DNA of 46,302 nt from positions 1-46,302 of the forward strand of contig DASWMZ010000138.1 of the NCBI GenBank assembly GCA_036399495.1. Reading direction: 5' to 3'. Below the pieces are notes generated by a model. The model made no database searches. It saw only the letters and a program-made list of their open reading frames with translations, and was not told where the DNA came from. The translations under genes were made by a program, and so were the position numbers. Source of the DNA: Paradesertivirga sp036399495. Its GTDB lineage: Bacteria > Bacteroidota > Bacteroidia > Sphingobacteriales > Sphingobacteriaceae. Positions 7,064 to 16,400 of this stretch are shown here, piece after piece (the first letter of the stretch is position 1; each line of letters starts with the position of its first letter).

Positions 7064-9097
7064 TTAGAACGACACTTTCACTTCCATTAAAGCACTTCTG
7101 CCAACGCTATTAATACCACTTCCGTGGAATCTATAGTCTTCATTTAATAAATTTTGGCCACTCATTCTAAATTGAAGCATCTTATATTGATATCCCGCAT
7201 AGACATTAATGATATTCCAACCCGGAGTTCCTCCTTTTGAAATCCGGTTGTCGTCCTTATCACCCTGCGCCAACCTTGATTGCTTTGCAGCCCAGCCAAA
7301 TTCGGTTGTCAGGTATAATTTTTCAAATGAATATCGAACCGAAGTATTACCATTTAGTGGAGGTGTGCGTCTTAACGGTTCGTTTTGGGTGATGTTTTTT
7401 CCGTAAGTATAAGCTGCAAAAGTATTGAAAATCCATTTCTTGTCTGGTTGCCATTGTAAAGAAGCTTCTGCCCCGCGAATTGATGCGTTTTCGACATTTT
7501 CTTTTCGATAAACAGTATAGCCCTCAATCTTTTCGCCTTCATTTTTGACACGGGTTATTAAATTACTCAGCTTATTATTAAAGACTGCTAAAGTTCCTTT
7601 CCAGTTATCAGAATAGAGTTTGTAACCCAATTCAGTATTGTAACTTCTTTCTGGCTGTAAACCGAAGGATGGTAATTCGTACCTGAAATCGACGATTCCG
7701 AGCGTTCCCATATCGTCAATATTGGGGGCGCGGTAACCGCTGCTGAATGACGCATACACATTATGAGCACCTAGTTTATAAGACGCGCCAGTATTGAAAA
7801 CAACAGCATTTGGCGAAATTTTTACAGCTCCAAGCTTGTCATCGCTTATTGATGCACTAAACCAATTATATCTTGCGCCAGCCTCTATCGTTAGTTTCTT
7901 TATATTTAGGTGATGAAGGCTATAAAAGGAGGCGTTAGAATAAGAAGCCTTATCAGGATATAATCCTCGTCCACGGGTAGAGGTATTATTACTCACATTT
8001 CTATCCTCTTTATAAGATCCGATTTTATCGAAATAATATTCGCTACCACTATTGGCTGACCAATAAGGCGTAATGTGCGAAAGCACATCGATGGAAGCAT
8101 TTGATGTGTTGATTCCATCGTGTTCTTTGCGGCGATTAATATTACCGTTCTTTTGGCTATTTCGAATTTCGGTACTTTCCTGGAATGAACCGGTGATGAG
8201 TACAGACCGGTAAAACTGGTTGGAGTTTTTAAGATTTAGTTTAAGATAGGACAGATTTCTTCGCTGAAGTTCCATCTCGTTTAACGCAAAATTTTCAAGT
8301 TGAAACTTATGATAAACCGGCACATTATCTTGTTGTACATATTGATGAGCCGCGGTTAACTCCGCGTTCTCAGCCAATTTCCATTTTAGTTTAATATCCG
8401 CATCGGTTTCCCCATACCCGCTTGGGCCCTGCCGACCGGTAGTATCACCTCCTTTTAAGTCGCCAAACTTTTTTAAACTAATTCCGCCAATAACAGCCAA
8501 CTTTGGTGTACTATACATTGCCTGCCCCCGACCGGTTTTCTCCATATTGCTATTCCAGTATCTGCCGGTAGCATAACCGCTAAGCTTATTTTGCGTTGAA
8601 TATTGCGCGTCGTGGGTTAATACCTGGATAACACCACCCATCGCATCCGAGCCATATTGTACCGATCCGCTTCCCCGAACAACTTCTATCTGCCTAACAG
8701 TGAAATGATCGATCGTATTCAGATATTGATTAGGGCCGTAACGGAAGGTAGAATTGTTTAAACGGATACCATCTACTAATATCAGGGTTTGATTTCCGGT
8801 CAATCCTCTCACAAACGCTGAACCACCACCATGGTTGGTTTTCTGCACAAATACCCCTGGCACTGAAGTAAGGGCTTCGGGGCTGGAACGATACATAAAC
8901 TCTCCAATCTGCTTGCTGTTTAAAACACTTATAGAGAATGGACTTGACTCGGGCATTGATGCTTTTCGACTTGCAGTAATAACTACTTCCCTTAGTGCAC
9001 CTACTGTATCTGGCGACGATGTGCCATTCTGCTGGGCACTTAAAAAATATGGGCATGCTAATAATAAGCAGCCCACTAGTATAGTATTGCGATTCAA
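7064..9097 (-). CDS. TonB-dependent outer-membrane receptor (heme/cobalamin-type architecture)
   Basis: A 677-residue outer-membrane transporter: signal peptide to about residue 21, TonB-box-like segment EVVITASRK, plug domain (about 50-160; GVFVQKTNHGGGSAFVRGL, then LVDGIRLNN and GSGSVQYGSDAMGGV), and a beta barrel ending in the C-terminal Phe of VKVSF. The YRAPN motif in the barrel recalls the FRAP box of heme receptors, but the NPNL box is only loosely matched (LQPERSYNTELG), so the ligand is open. It starts 39 bases after the phosphoesterase gene on the same strand and is probably co-transcribed with it. Confidence 0.92.
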   Translation of the reverse strand: MNRNTILVGCLLLACPYFLSAQQNGTSSPDTVGALREVVITASRKASMPESSPFSISVLNSKQIGEFMYRSSPEALTSVPGVFVQKTNHGGGSAFVRGLTGNQTLILVDGIRLNNSTFRYGPNQYLNTIDHFTVRQIEVVRGSGSVQYGSDAMGGVIQVLTHDAQYSTQNKLSGYATGRYWNSNMEKTGRGQAMYSTPKLAVIGGISLKKFGDLKGGDTTGRQGPSGYGETDADIKLKWKLAENAELTAAHQYVQQDNVPVYHKFQLENFALNEMELQRRNLSYLKLNLKNSNQFYRSVLITGSFQESTEIRNSQKNGNINRRKEHDGINTSNASIDVLSHITPYWSANSGSEYYFDKIGSYKEDRNVSNNTSTRGRGLYPDKASYSNASFYSLHHLNIKKLTIEAGARYNWFSASISDDKLGAVKISPNAVVFNTGASYKLGAHNVYASFSSGYRAPNIDDMGTLGIVDFRYELPSFGLQPERSYNTELGYKLYSDNWKGTLAVFNNKLSNLITRVKNEGEKIEGYTVYRKENVENASIRGAEASLQWQPDKKWIFNTFAAYTYGKNITQNEPLRRTPPLNGNTSVRYSFEKLYLTTEFGWAAKQSRLAQGDKDDNRISKGGTPGWNIINVYAGYQYKMLQFRMSGQNLLNEDYRFHGSGINSVGRSALMEVKVSF

Positions 9098-9136
9098 AGT
9101 TTGCGTTTTAATTGATAATCAGGAATTGTACAATGG

Positions 9137-11596
9137 TCAATCATCATCGTCATCTGCCTTTGCCTCTAACTTTACAAAAGCACTTCGTCTTGGAGCCGGC
9201 ATAATCGAATGCTCGCCTTTCACATATTTCCAAACCACTTCGTTTAAATCAAGGTCGGGTGCTCTGTCTTCTCTCGAAAAATCGAACTTATCTGATCTTT
9301 TTGAACTGGTATTATTTGCCGTATTTCTTACCGTCAGGCTTACACCCGCAGCTTTAGCGGTATAGGATGCAAGATTAGGTTGCGCTGTAAAGCAATCGAA
9401 AAAAGGTTTTGCTGCGGCATCATACTGGCTCATTGGTTTTATCCCTAAAATCAATTCCATGGTTCTCAGCATACCTGAAGTTGAATACATAGTATGATTC
9501 ACCGATCCCATTTTGATGTATGGGCTAATTACAAAAGCCGGTGAACGATGAGCATCAATATGATCCGGCCCATTTTGTGCGTCATCTTCCAAAACGAAAA
9601 TAGCAGACTCTTTCCAAATAGAGCTGTTTGAAATATGCTCAACTAGTTGACCAAGTGCCAGGTCATTATCAGCCACCATTGAAATCGGGCTTAATTTACC
9701 GGTCTTCTGTCCACTGGTATGGTCGTTCCCTATTCGAATAGTATTAAACTGGGGAACGCGACCAATTGCCAGCAGAGAATCAAAATCGTGTTTAAATATC
9801 TTTATTCTATCAATATCCATTATATCGAGGTTGTATGATGGATATTTCGTGCAAATGTTCCCTTCAAGTGCTTTAATACTTGCCTTTCCGGTCGAGGTGA
9901 ATTCTCCGTACGAGCGGTAACTTACACCTGCACGTTTGCAATGATCCCATATAAACCCGTCTTTCGGATAGGCAATTTTCCGGCTGCCTTCGTAATCGTA
10001 AGTTCCGCCACGGTTTCCATAGCTAATTGGCCATGTTTTCTCTACATAATCAGTCGCGTAAGCGGCTGTACTCCAATTATGTCCATCAGCACTTACCTCG
10101 GCATCTACATAAAAGTTATCCAATAAAACAAACTGACGGGCCAGCGCATGGTGGTTTGGAGTGATCTTTTCAGGGAAGATGCATAGCGAAGAATCACCGT
10201 TTCCCTCAGGCATATCACCAAAAACCTGATCGTAAGTGCGGTTCTCCTTGATTACATAAAAGATGTGTTTAATAGGCGACTTCCCTCCTACTTTACCCGG
10301 AACCGGGTTGTTTACTTCTTTATGAGCTTCAGTCTCTTTTTTAGTATTATATGGCGTGTTTGCATAAACCTGTTTCGAATAGGTATTCAACTGCTCAGCT
10401 GTAGGTTGATCGATGAAGGATAAAGTTCCCTTGAATAATCCGCCTATGTATTGAAGTCTTGAGTTAATTACACCTAAATGCGAGCCACTATTATCTGTTT
10501 TCTTAACTGGTTGCGGGCCTTTTGGGTTAGCCAATGAAGAGAACCCTTTTCCATTACTCACCATTATTTTCTTACCAAGAGTTTTCACATTCGTGGGATA
10601 CCAGCCTGTTGGAATGAAACCCATTGAGATACTCTTCCCGGGATTTGATACATTAAAAATGGCAAGGCAATTATTATCAGCGTTAGCGATATATAGTATT
10701 TTCTCATCGGAAGATAAAGCCAGGCCATTAGTAGTTGAACCAGTTAGTTTGGTAGGAAACAAAGAAGCTGAGATCGTCTCAATTACTTTGCGTTGGGATC
10801 TACTTATTATTGAAACAGAGTTATCGTTCGCGTTTGCAACGAATATATACTGGCCACTTTTTGTTGTAAGAATCTCATTTGGATGGCTTTGCGTTGCAAT
10901 TTGCGACACGATTGCTTGCTTTTTAATATCGTAAACTAAAAGCTTATCGCCGCCCCATAAGGAAATATATAGCTCAGATTTATCAGGGCTCAACACACAA
11001 GCATAAGCTTCGTGTGTAAGTTTAACTTTCTGAACTGTTTTTTTGCTAATGAGGTCAACAACATACAAACTACTATCTTCTTTGGTAACTGTATACAAGC
11101 GGTTTGTTTTAGTGTTAACGTCAATCCCGGCCGGGCTAATTTTTTCTGTGGGCCATGCTGCGCCAAGTCTAATGGTATCATGATCTCCGAAACTCTTTGT
11201 TTTAACATCAAAAGTTAAAATGATATTATCGTTTCCACCAGACACGTAAAGCTTATCATTATCATCACTAAACTTAATGCCGTACCAGGATTTACCAATC
11301 GAGATCGAGTCCAATTGTCTCTCTGTTTTAGGATCTATAAGTTGCAGAAACTGTTTGCTCTGCCCGTTATTGGTTACTGCTAAAAGCTTTTTATCAGGAG
11401 AAAGGGCCATATTTAAGGGAAGATCTCCTAAGGCAATTCCGCGGCCGGCAGGGCTTAGCGACCAACCGTTGGAAAGTAAAATTTGTTTTTCATCTGGCTT
11501 ATTAGTGGGCGTTTGAGCATGCGTCAAAATGGAAACCGACACAAATATCAGGCTGAGATAGATTGATTTGAAATAGGCTGCGGAGCGAAATGTCAT
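9137..11596 (-). CDS. Exported YVTN beta-propeller / phosphoesterase (PF04185-type) fusion
   Basis: An 819-residue secreted protein. I place the start at the ATG at 11594-11596, because the signal peptide (FKSIYLSLIFVSVSILTHAQ) follows it directly; the frame is open 13 codons further upstream. Residues about 30-390 are a YVTN-type seven-bladed propeller (for example PTNVKTLGKKIMVSNGKG). The C-terminal half is a phosphoesterase of the acid phosphatase/non-hemolytic phospholipase C family, with the metal-site motifs VIKENRTYDQVFGD, SADGHNWSTAAYATDY and FVLEDDAQNGPDHIDAHRSP. It likely hydrolyses a phosphoester outside the inner membrane. It lies between two TonB receptors, suggesting hydrolysis coupled to uptake. 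The extreme C-terminus is a run of five aspartates. Confidence 0.88.
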   Translation of the reverse strand: MTFRSAAYFKSIYLSLIFVSVSILTHAQTPTNKPDEKQILLSNGWSLSPAGRGIALGDLPLNMALSPDKKLLAVTNNGQSKQFLQLIDPKTERQLDSISIGKSWYGIKFSDDNDKLYVSGGNDNIILTFDVKTKSFGDHDTIRLGAAWPTEKISPAGIDVNTKTNRLYTVTKEDSSLYVVDLISKKTVQKVKLTHEAYACVLSPDKSELYISLWGGDKLLVYDIKKQAIVSQIATQSHPNEILTTKSGQYIFVANANDNSVSIISRSQRKVIETISASLFPTKLTGSTTNGLALSSDEKILYIANADNNCLAIFNVSNPGKSISMGFIPTGWYPTNVKTLGKKIMVSNGKGFSSLANPKGPQPVKKTDNSGSHLGVINSRLQYIGGLFKGTLSFIDQPTAEQLNTYSKQVYANTPYNTKKETEAHKEVNNPVPGKVGGKSPIKHIFYVIKENRTYDQVFGDMPEGNGDSSLCIFPEKITPNHHALARQFVLLDNFYVDAEVSADGHNWSTAAYATDYVEKTWPISYGNRGGTYDYEGSRKIAYPKDGFIWDHCKRAGVSYRSYGEFTSTGKASIKALEGNICTKYPSYNLDIMDIDRIKIFKHDFDSLLAIGRVPQFNTIRIGNDHTSGQKTGKLSPISMVADNDLALGQLVEHISNSSIWKESAIFVLEDDAQNGPDHIDAHRSPAFVISPYIKMGSVNHTMYSTSGMLRTMELILGIKPMSQYDAAAKPFFDCFTAQPNLASYTAKAAGVSLTVRNTANNTSSKRSDKFDFSREDRAPDLDLNEVVWKYVKGEHSIMPAPRRSAFVKLEAKADDDDD

Positions 11597-11687
11597 TGTA
11601 AAGAGATTAGTTCCCGAATATCCAGGCATGGTCAAAGAAAGTATTTTTATGTTAATAAGATTTAAACGGGCCGTTAAGTTATAAGCA

Positions 11688-11713
11688 AAAGCAGAGCTGG
11701 TTTGCTCTGCTTT
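11688..11713 (-). terminator. Intrinsic terminator/attenuator after the large TonB receptor gene
   Basis: A perfect 10-bp stem, AAAGCAGAGC (11688-11697) with GCTCTGCTTT (11704-11713), and a 6-base loop. On the minus strand it lies 20 bases past the receptor stop and ends in TTTT. It sits ahead of the phosphoesterase start, so the receptor could be made in excess over the enzyme. Confidence 0.75.
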
Positions 11714-11733
11714 TTATACATATTAAATCGAGA

Positions 11734-14700
11734 TTAAAAGCCGTACCTGATACCTAATTGAATTTGGTAAGGGTTTCCATTTTGTGGCGAAGTAAGCGGC
11801 GCCACACCTGTAGTTATGTTCGGTGTATAGATAAATTCATTCTTAATAGGATCAAATCCTTTGGTTGCGTAAATATTCTGTTTATTCAAAATCCTGCTAA
11901 CTCCTTTGTTCTTATTGATCAAGTTTGCGAGGTTAAAAATATCCACTGATGCTTCAATATTCTGTCTTTTATAAGTTTTAAAACGTTTCGCCAAACGGAG
12001 GTCAAACACCCCATAAAATCCATTTATACCGCCATTACGCTCGGCGATCTTTCCAAAACTATTAGTGATATAATCTTTCGCATTTTGCTCGACAGCGGGA
12101 TTATTCAAAAGACCCTGAATGGCATCTTTTAGATATGCAGGAGTTGCAGGGGAATTCGGATCATAGATATACGCTAAATCGTTGGATGAGACAAAATCAC
12201 CATTCATATTTCCGCTAACTGCTAATGAATAACGAGTGCCGGAAATTCCGGAAAAACGAAGTCCCATGGTTACTCCAAACAAGCTCGGAGCCGTACCATA
12301 AAATACCACTTTATTGCGGAAATGATTATTGGCATAGCTCATTGTACTTAAATCACGTGGATCATCTATCACCATTTGATCAAGTGTTGCTGTATTGGCC
12401 ACGTTTCCGTTATAAGATGTATTATCTTTTGAATCATTCCAGGTATAAGAGAATGAAATTTGTCCGTCTTTGAAATACTGGTAGGCGCCGTCAAGTACTA
12501 CTGCATACTGGTCTTTTTTACCTTCGCTAACCAATTCAAGAACGCGCCCAACTTTATTTGTTTGACGGCTATTTAACCAATCCATTGTACCTCGCGTAGT
12601 ATTAATAGTTGAAGCAGGCACATAAACACCCCTATTAGCTTCAGCTGCAATACGGAAGAAAGGATTCTTTACCATGTTTCTATCAATGTACATATAATTA
12701 TTACGCGCCCATGCGGCATAACCGCTAAGCCCTACTCTCAACCGTTCATTAAAGAAGTGGTTGTAAGAAAGGTTGGTTTTGTAAACCTTAGGCACTTTAA
12801 TATCAGGGTTGTTCGTATTAATTGTGATCAGTTTCTGAATAGCTGGATTGCTAAACAATTCCTTGCCTGGAGCAGTTGCAGGATTGGAACGGTAACCAGG
12901 AAAGTTTGGCGTTGGAACTGCTGCCCCTGTAATATCAACCGCCGCTACTTTGGTACCATCAAATAGCATATTATTAACCATTGAATATGGATTTAGATTT
13001 GATCCAAAAATCCCTGCACCCAATCGAATTATATGTTTCCGCTGTTCTTTTACATCCCAAGTAAGCTGCATACGAGGCTGTAATTGCAAGTTATTAATAC
13101 CATTACTAGTATTGATACCAAGTTCATCCTGTACCAATTGGCTTTTATTTGCTTTGTTTAAATATGTTGTATTATCCAGACGCAGGCCAGCAGTCATTCC
13201 CAATCCGGGGCTAAGCTGCGTTTCCATCTGGCCATACAAACCAGCACTCACATAATTTACCTTTGTACTTGGATCGTCTACTATCTCGATTTCACGGGCA
13301 TAACGATATGGAGTCATGGCATTAAGATTGTTGATTCCTGTAAAGAAAAAACGTCCATTCATCTCACTTCCATAGCGAGAATGCATTGTACTATACAACA
13401 CATCCGTTCCTACCGTGAAATTGATCTTTTTTGTGTTATAATAAACGTTGTTGACAAGCTGCAAGACGTTACCCTTAAACCATTCTGGCGAAAACCGCTG
13501 CCCCCCAAATTGCATGGAGTTTAGATTATATTTCTTACCATCCGTATCTATTGATTCAATATTTTCAACTATAGCCCGTGGTATACTTTGCCCTGGCAAT
13601 TCATCATTAGGCAGCACTTGAACGTGCTCATAGAAGTGCTGCAATTTCAACTCATTGGTGGTTTTGGGATTTATCACCGAACGAAGTGAAGCCATAATGC
13701 TGTTTTCCATTTTCTTCCTGTTGATATGTACCTCATAAAGATTAATACCAGAGTTATCACCTTCTGACTGATTATCAAGCTCAGAAACAAAGTTATTCCT
13801 GATAGTAAGCAAGTTGGTAGCGTTAAGCTGCCAATCTGCTCTTGCGAAAACCGCATCTGTACCTTTGGACTTGTCAAAAGCACCAAACTGCGGAGTGTTC
13901 GCAACGCCGTATTTCGAACGTGCAACGTTTAAAAAGTTGTCTAGTGTAGTTTGAGTAACCCGATTTGCCGCGACATCAGCAGGCGTTCTTAAATCAGCAA
14001 TCTGTAAAGGCCGCGCATCTGCCTGATGATCCCAGGTTACGAAAAAATGAGCACGATCTTTAATAATTGGCCCTCCTAACGAAAACCCGTATTGGTATGT
14101 TGAATATTCCAGAGTTCTTTTAGCACCGCGTAAATCATACGGACTTGCTAATTGGTCGGTACGTCCAAAAGTAAAAGCGCTTCCTGTAAATTGGTTTGTT
14201 CCTGATTTCGTTACCGTACTGATTGTTCCGCCACCGCTTCTTCCCAAGGTTACGTCATACTCATTAGTTACTACTTTAAACTCTCTAATGGCTTCCATTG
14301 AAACGGAATAGGCGCTACTGGTAGATCCGCCTGCAACCGTACCCCGGGCAGTCATTCCGTCGATTGTAAAGTTGGTGGAAGAAGCAAGCTGGCCGCCAAG
14401 ACTGTTCCCGTTACTTAAAGGCGAAAGATCGATAAGAGAAGTAAAATTACGTCCGTTTACCGGAAGCTTGGCAATATCCTTCTCGGTGATTGCAGTAGAA
14501 GCACCTAAAGTTTTTACCGTATTCTTTAATGCACTGGCGGTAACAGTTACTTCCTTCATTTCATTCGATTGATCTGTTAATGTGAAGTTGATCTGAACAT
14601 AGTCACCAAGGTTAAGAGAATAACCTGATTTCTTCTGTTCTAGATACCCAACATAACTAACTGTAACAGAATAAGGAGAGCCTAAGGGTAACTGTTTTAT

Positions 14701-14910
14701 AACATAATCACCCTTCTGGTTGGTAACAGTACCAGCTTTAAATCCGGTAGATTCATTTTTAACTACAACTGTAGCTCCGATTAACGGGCCAGTTCCTTTC
14801 TCAGACACATTTCCGGCAATTACAGCCTGGCTTCCCTGGGCATACGACATCGCGTTAGCACATAAAAGGAAAGCGAACAACAATAAAGATCGCGTAAAAA
14901 GATTCATCAT
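11734..14910 (-). CDS. TonB-dependent receptor, Oar-like with carboxypeptidase-regulatory N-domain
   Basis: A 1058-residue outer-membrane protein. After a signal peptide (to about residue 24) comes a carboxypeptidase-regulatory-like domain (about 28-113; GPLIGATVVVKNESTG, KGDYVIKQLPLG). Then comes a plug (about 120-235; LPVNGRNFTSLIDLSPLSNG, GRSGGGTISTVTKSGTN) and a large barrel ending in aromatic GIRYGF. The NGRNF and GGGTI plug motifs are typical of Oar-like receptors, some of which move proteins or peptides rather than small ligands. No SusD partner is present. It is the upstream member of a three-gene minus run with the phosphoesterase and a second receptor, with a terminator-like hairpin after it. 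The ligand is unknown. Confidence 0.92.
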   Translation of the reverse strand: MMNLFTRSLLLFAFLLCANAMSYAQGSQAVIAGNVSEKGTGPLIGATVVVKNESTGFKAGTVTNQKGDYVIKQLPLGSPYSVTVSYVGYLEQKKSGYSLNLGDYVQINFTLTDQSNEMKEVTVTASALKNTVKTLGASTAITEKDIAKLPVNGRNFTSLIDLSPLSNGNSLGGQLASSTNFTIDGMTARGTVAGGSTSSAYSVSMEAIREFKVVTNEYDVTLGRSGGGTISTVTKSGTNQFTGSAFTFGRTDQLASPYDLRGAKRTLEYSTYQYGFSLGGPIIKDRAHFFVTWDHQADARPLQIADLRTPADVAANRVTQTTLDNFLNVARSKYGVANTPQFGAFDKSKGTDAVFARADWQLNATNLLTIRNNFVSELDNQSEGDNSGINLYEVHINRKKMENSIMASLRSVINPKTTNELKLQHFYEHVQVLPNDELPGQSIPRAIVENIESIDTDGKKYNLNSMQFGGQRFSPEWFKGNVLQLVNNVYYNTKKINFTVGTDVLYSTMHSRYGSEMNGRFFFTGINNLNAMTPYRYAREIEIVDDPSTKVNYVSAGLYGQMETQLSPGLGMTAGLRLDNTTYLNKANKSQLVQDELGINTSNGINNLQLQPRMQLTWDVKEQRKHIIRLGAGIFGSNLNPYSMVNNMLFDGTKVAAVDITGAAVPTPNFPGYRSNPATAPGKELFSNPAIQKLITINTNNPDIKVPKVYKTNLSYNHFFNERLRVGLSGYAAWARNNYMYIDRNMVKNPFFRIAAEANRGVYVPASTINTTRGTMDWLNSRQTNKVGRVLELVSEGKKDQYAVVLDGAYQYFKDGQISFSYTWNDSKDNTSYNGNVANTATLDQMVIDDPRDLSTMSYANNHFRNKVVFYGTAPSLFGVTMGLRFSGISGTRYSLAVSGNMNGDFVSSNDLAYIYDPNSPATPAYLKDAIQGLLNNPAVEQNAKDYITNSFGKIAERNGGINGFYGVFDLRLAKRFKTYKRQNIEASVDIFNLANLINKNKGVSRILNKQNIYATKGFDPIKNEFIYTPNITTGVAPLTSPQNGNPYQIQLGIRYGF

Positions 14911-15004
14911 AATTAAATTTTGGGTTGAATTATAAATTAGAGCAAAGCGTGGCCATATGGCCTGTTTTTCAGACCTTCTTGGGTTATTAATAAATAAATT
15001 GATT

Positions 15005-15634
15005 CTACAGATTTAAGACTTTGGCAACCGACGATGCAATTTTTGATGTGCTTTTCCGGCTCATTTGCTTCATCTTATCAGATGATTCCAGCTTCATTGA
15101 AGTGAAATACTGATGGCCAGTCATCACTTCTTTTTTATTCTCATCATAAAGTGTATAACTCACAATATGAAAAACCGTTCGCATTGGCTTTTCCTGTCTT
15201 TTAAGATAATGTTGGTTAAGTACCAATAGGTAATCGGCCTTCGCTTCAACCAACGTTTTTTTCAATTCTGTGGCGGGTAGTTTATTAAGATGTGAAATGC
15301 AGTTCTCACCATCTCCTTCAACTTCAATTTTATCAGTCATCTCAGCAGGTAAAGTACCATCGCTGTGTGTAATAAATTTACAGGAACTGTTAGGCATGGC
15401 ACCAGCAATATTGTTTGCGATAATAGAATTGAACTTGTTATCAATACTATCAATCTTAATACCCGTCTCTTGGGCAATTACATCTTCGTCGTAAAAATTC
15501 GACTTGACATTATCGCGTACGCCCATTATTAAAATCTGGACCGCTTCCTTCTCTCGCATAACTAAAGTTGCCTTATCAGAAAATGACAACAATGAAAATA
15601 GGATCATACATGCTAAAAATCTGAACGCTCTCAT
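15005..15634 (-). CDS. Exported protein of unknown function
   Basis: A 209-residue protein with an N-terminal signal-like hydrophobic stretch (4-19). I do not recognise the family. The mature part is mixed alpha/beta, with a single internal strand-rich section (KADYLLVLNQHY, then VFHIVSYTLYDENKKEVMTG) reminiscent of small periplasmic proteins whose last strands read a lipoprotein-like sheet. It has two cysteines (CKF and NCIS) that could form a disulfide. It lies 94 bases upstream of the Oar-like receptor on the same strand and may be in the same transcription unit, but nothing in the sequence ties it to phosphoester uptake. Confidence 0.65.
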   Translation of the reverse strand: MRAFRFLACMILFSLLSFSDKATLVMREKEAVQILIMGVRDNVKSNFYDEDVIAQETGIKIDSIDNKFNSIIANNIAGAMPNSSCKFITHSDGTLPAEMTDKIEVEGDGENCISHLNKLPATELKKTLVEAKADYLLVLNQHYLKRQEKPMRTVFHIVSYTLYDENKKEVMTGHQYFTSMKLESSDKMKQMSRKSTSKIASSVAKVLNL

Positions 15635-15846
15635 ATCTTTTAATTTTTATCAAAAGTAGATTGCCATTATTAGCGATATATTAAGACTCGATTAAGTTAC
15701 CTACGAATTTTGCATTTTAATAAGTAGTGTGGGTTAAGGAATACTTCCGATTTCAGTACCTTACGGTATCTCGTACAAGAAAAAACCAGTTAATTCTGCC
15801 TCAAATAATATGCAAAATTACAATGTCTGGATTTTAACTTGCGCTT

Positions 15847-15894
15847 GACCGACCCGGTTATATACAAGGGACTACCGGTTATTGGTCGATCGGT
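15847..15894. repeat. Imperfect GC-rich inverted repeat downstream of the small helical gene
   Basis: GACC (15847-15850) and CCGG (15854-15857) can pair with CCGG (15875-15878) and GGTC (15884-15887). An alternative pairing joins ACCGA (15848-15852) with TCGGT (15890-15894). It is a locally GC-rich patch in an AT-rich 269-base gap, and no U-tract follows on either strand. Confidence 0.4.
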
Positions 15895-15903
15895 TTAAAA
15901 AGA

Positions 15904-16263
15904 TTAATACTTTTCTTTTAAATAAGCAGTAAAAAAATCTATCTGTTGAGCGGATAGCTCCTTTTGGAATTGTGTTATGGTTCCTTTAATGGTTTCGAGA
16001 CAAGATGCTTTTAGATCCTCACCCGGATTGCCGTATTCAAGAATTAAATAAGCCGACCAGATTTTCATATAATATCTTCCTTCGTTTAAATATTGAACAA
16101 TTGGTTCATATAAGCCAAGGGAAAAATAAACTTTAGCGATGTTAACCAAAGCCTGATAACCAGCTTTGTCTTTCGATTTCGGATCAGCGGGTAAAATGCC
16201 TAGAAAGTAATTCTCTTTGCAAGCGTAGAAAAAAGAAGAGTTTTTAGTTACTTGAGCTTCCAT
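15904..16263 (-). CDS. Small alpha-helical protein, TPR/HEAT-like
   Basis: A 119-residue cytoplasmic protein without signal or membrane segment. The central part (YQALVNIAKVYFSLGLYEPI, then VQYLNEGRYYMKIWSAYLIL) has paired amphipathic helices in the style of TPR/HEAT proteins. Its overall look is similar to small proteins linked to contact-dependent toxin immunity (DUF2019-like). That similarity is from memory only, and no toxin gene is adjacent. It is transcribed alone, divergently from the LpxH-like gene with 137 bases between. Coding status is likely; function unknown. Confidence 0.6.
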   Translation of the reverse strand: MEAQVTKNSSFFYACKENYFLGILPADPKSKDKAGYQALVNIAKVYFSLGLYEPIVQYLNEGRYYMKIWSAYLILEYGNPGEDLKASCLETIKGTITQFQKELSAQQIDFFTAYLKEKY

Positions 16264-16400
16264 AATAAAGTTTTGGGAATGTAATTTACAGATACGTATG
16301 TTAACTGAATATTAAGCTTTTACCCAATTTAGCTCCCTGTGAAGTCATTAATATAATACCTTGTTAACTTTAGGGTAAAAGTAGATGCTGTAATTTAACC

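Noticed and set aside
9137..9151. Five-aspartate tail of the phosphoesterase as a calcium or metal tag
   Set aside because: It is real in the sequence but too short to assign a function.
8835..9365. 176-codon plus-strand frame across the receptor-phosphoesterase junction
   Set aside because: It is the antisense shadow of two well-supported minus-strand genes.
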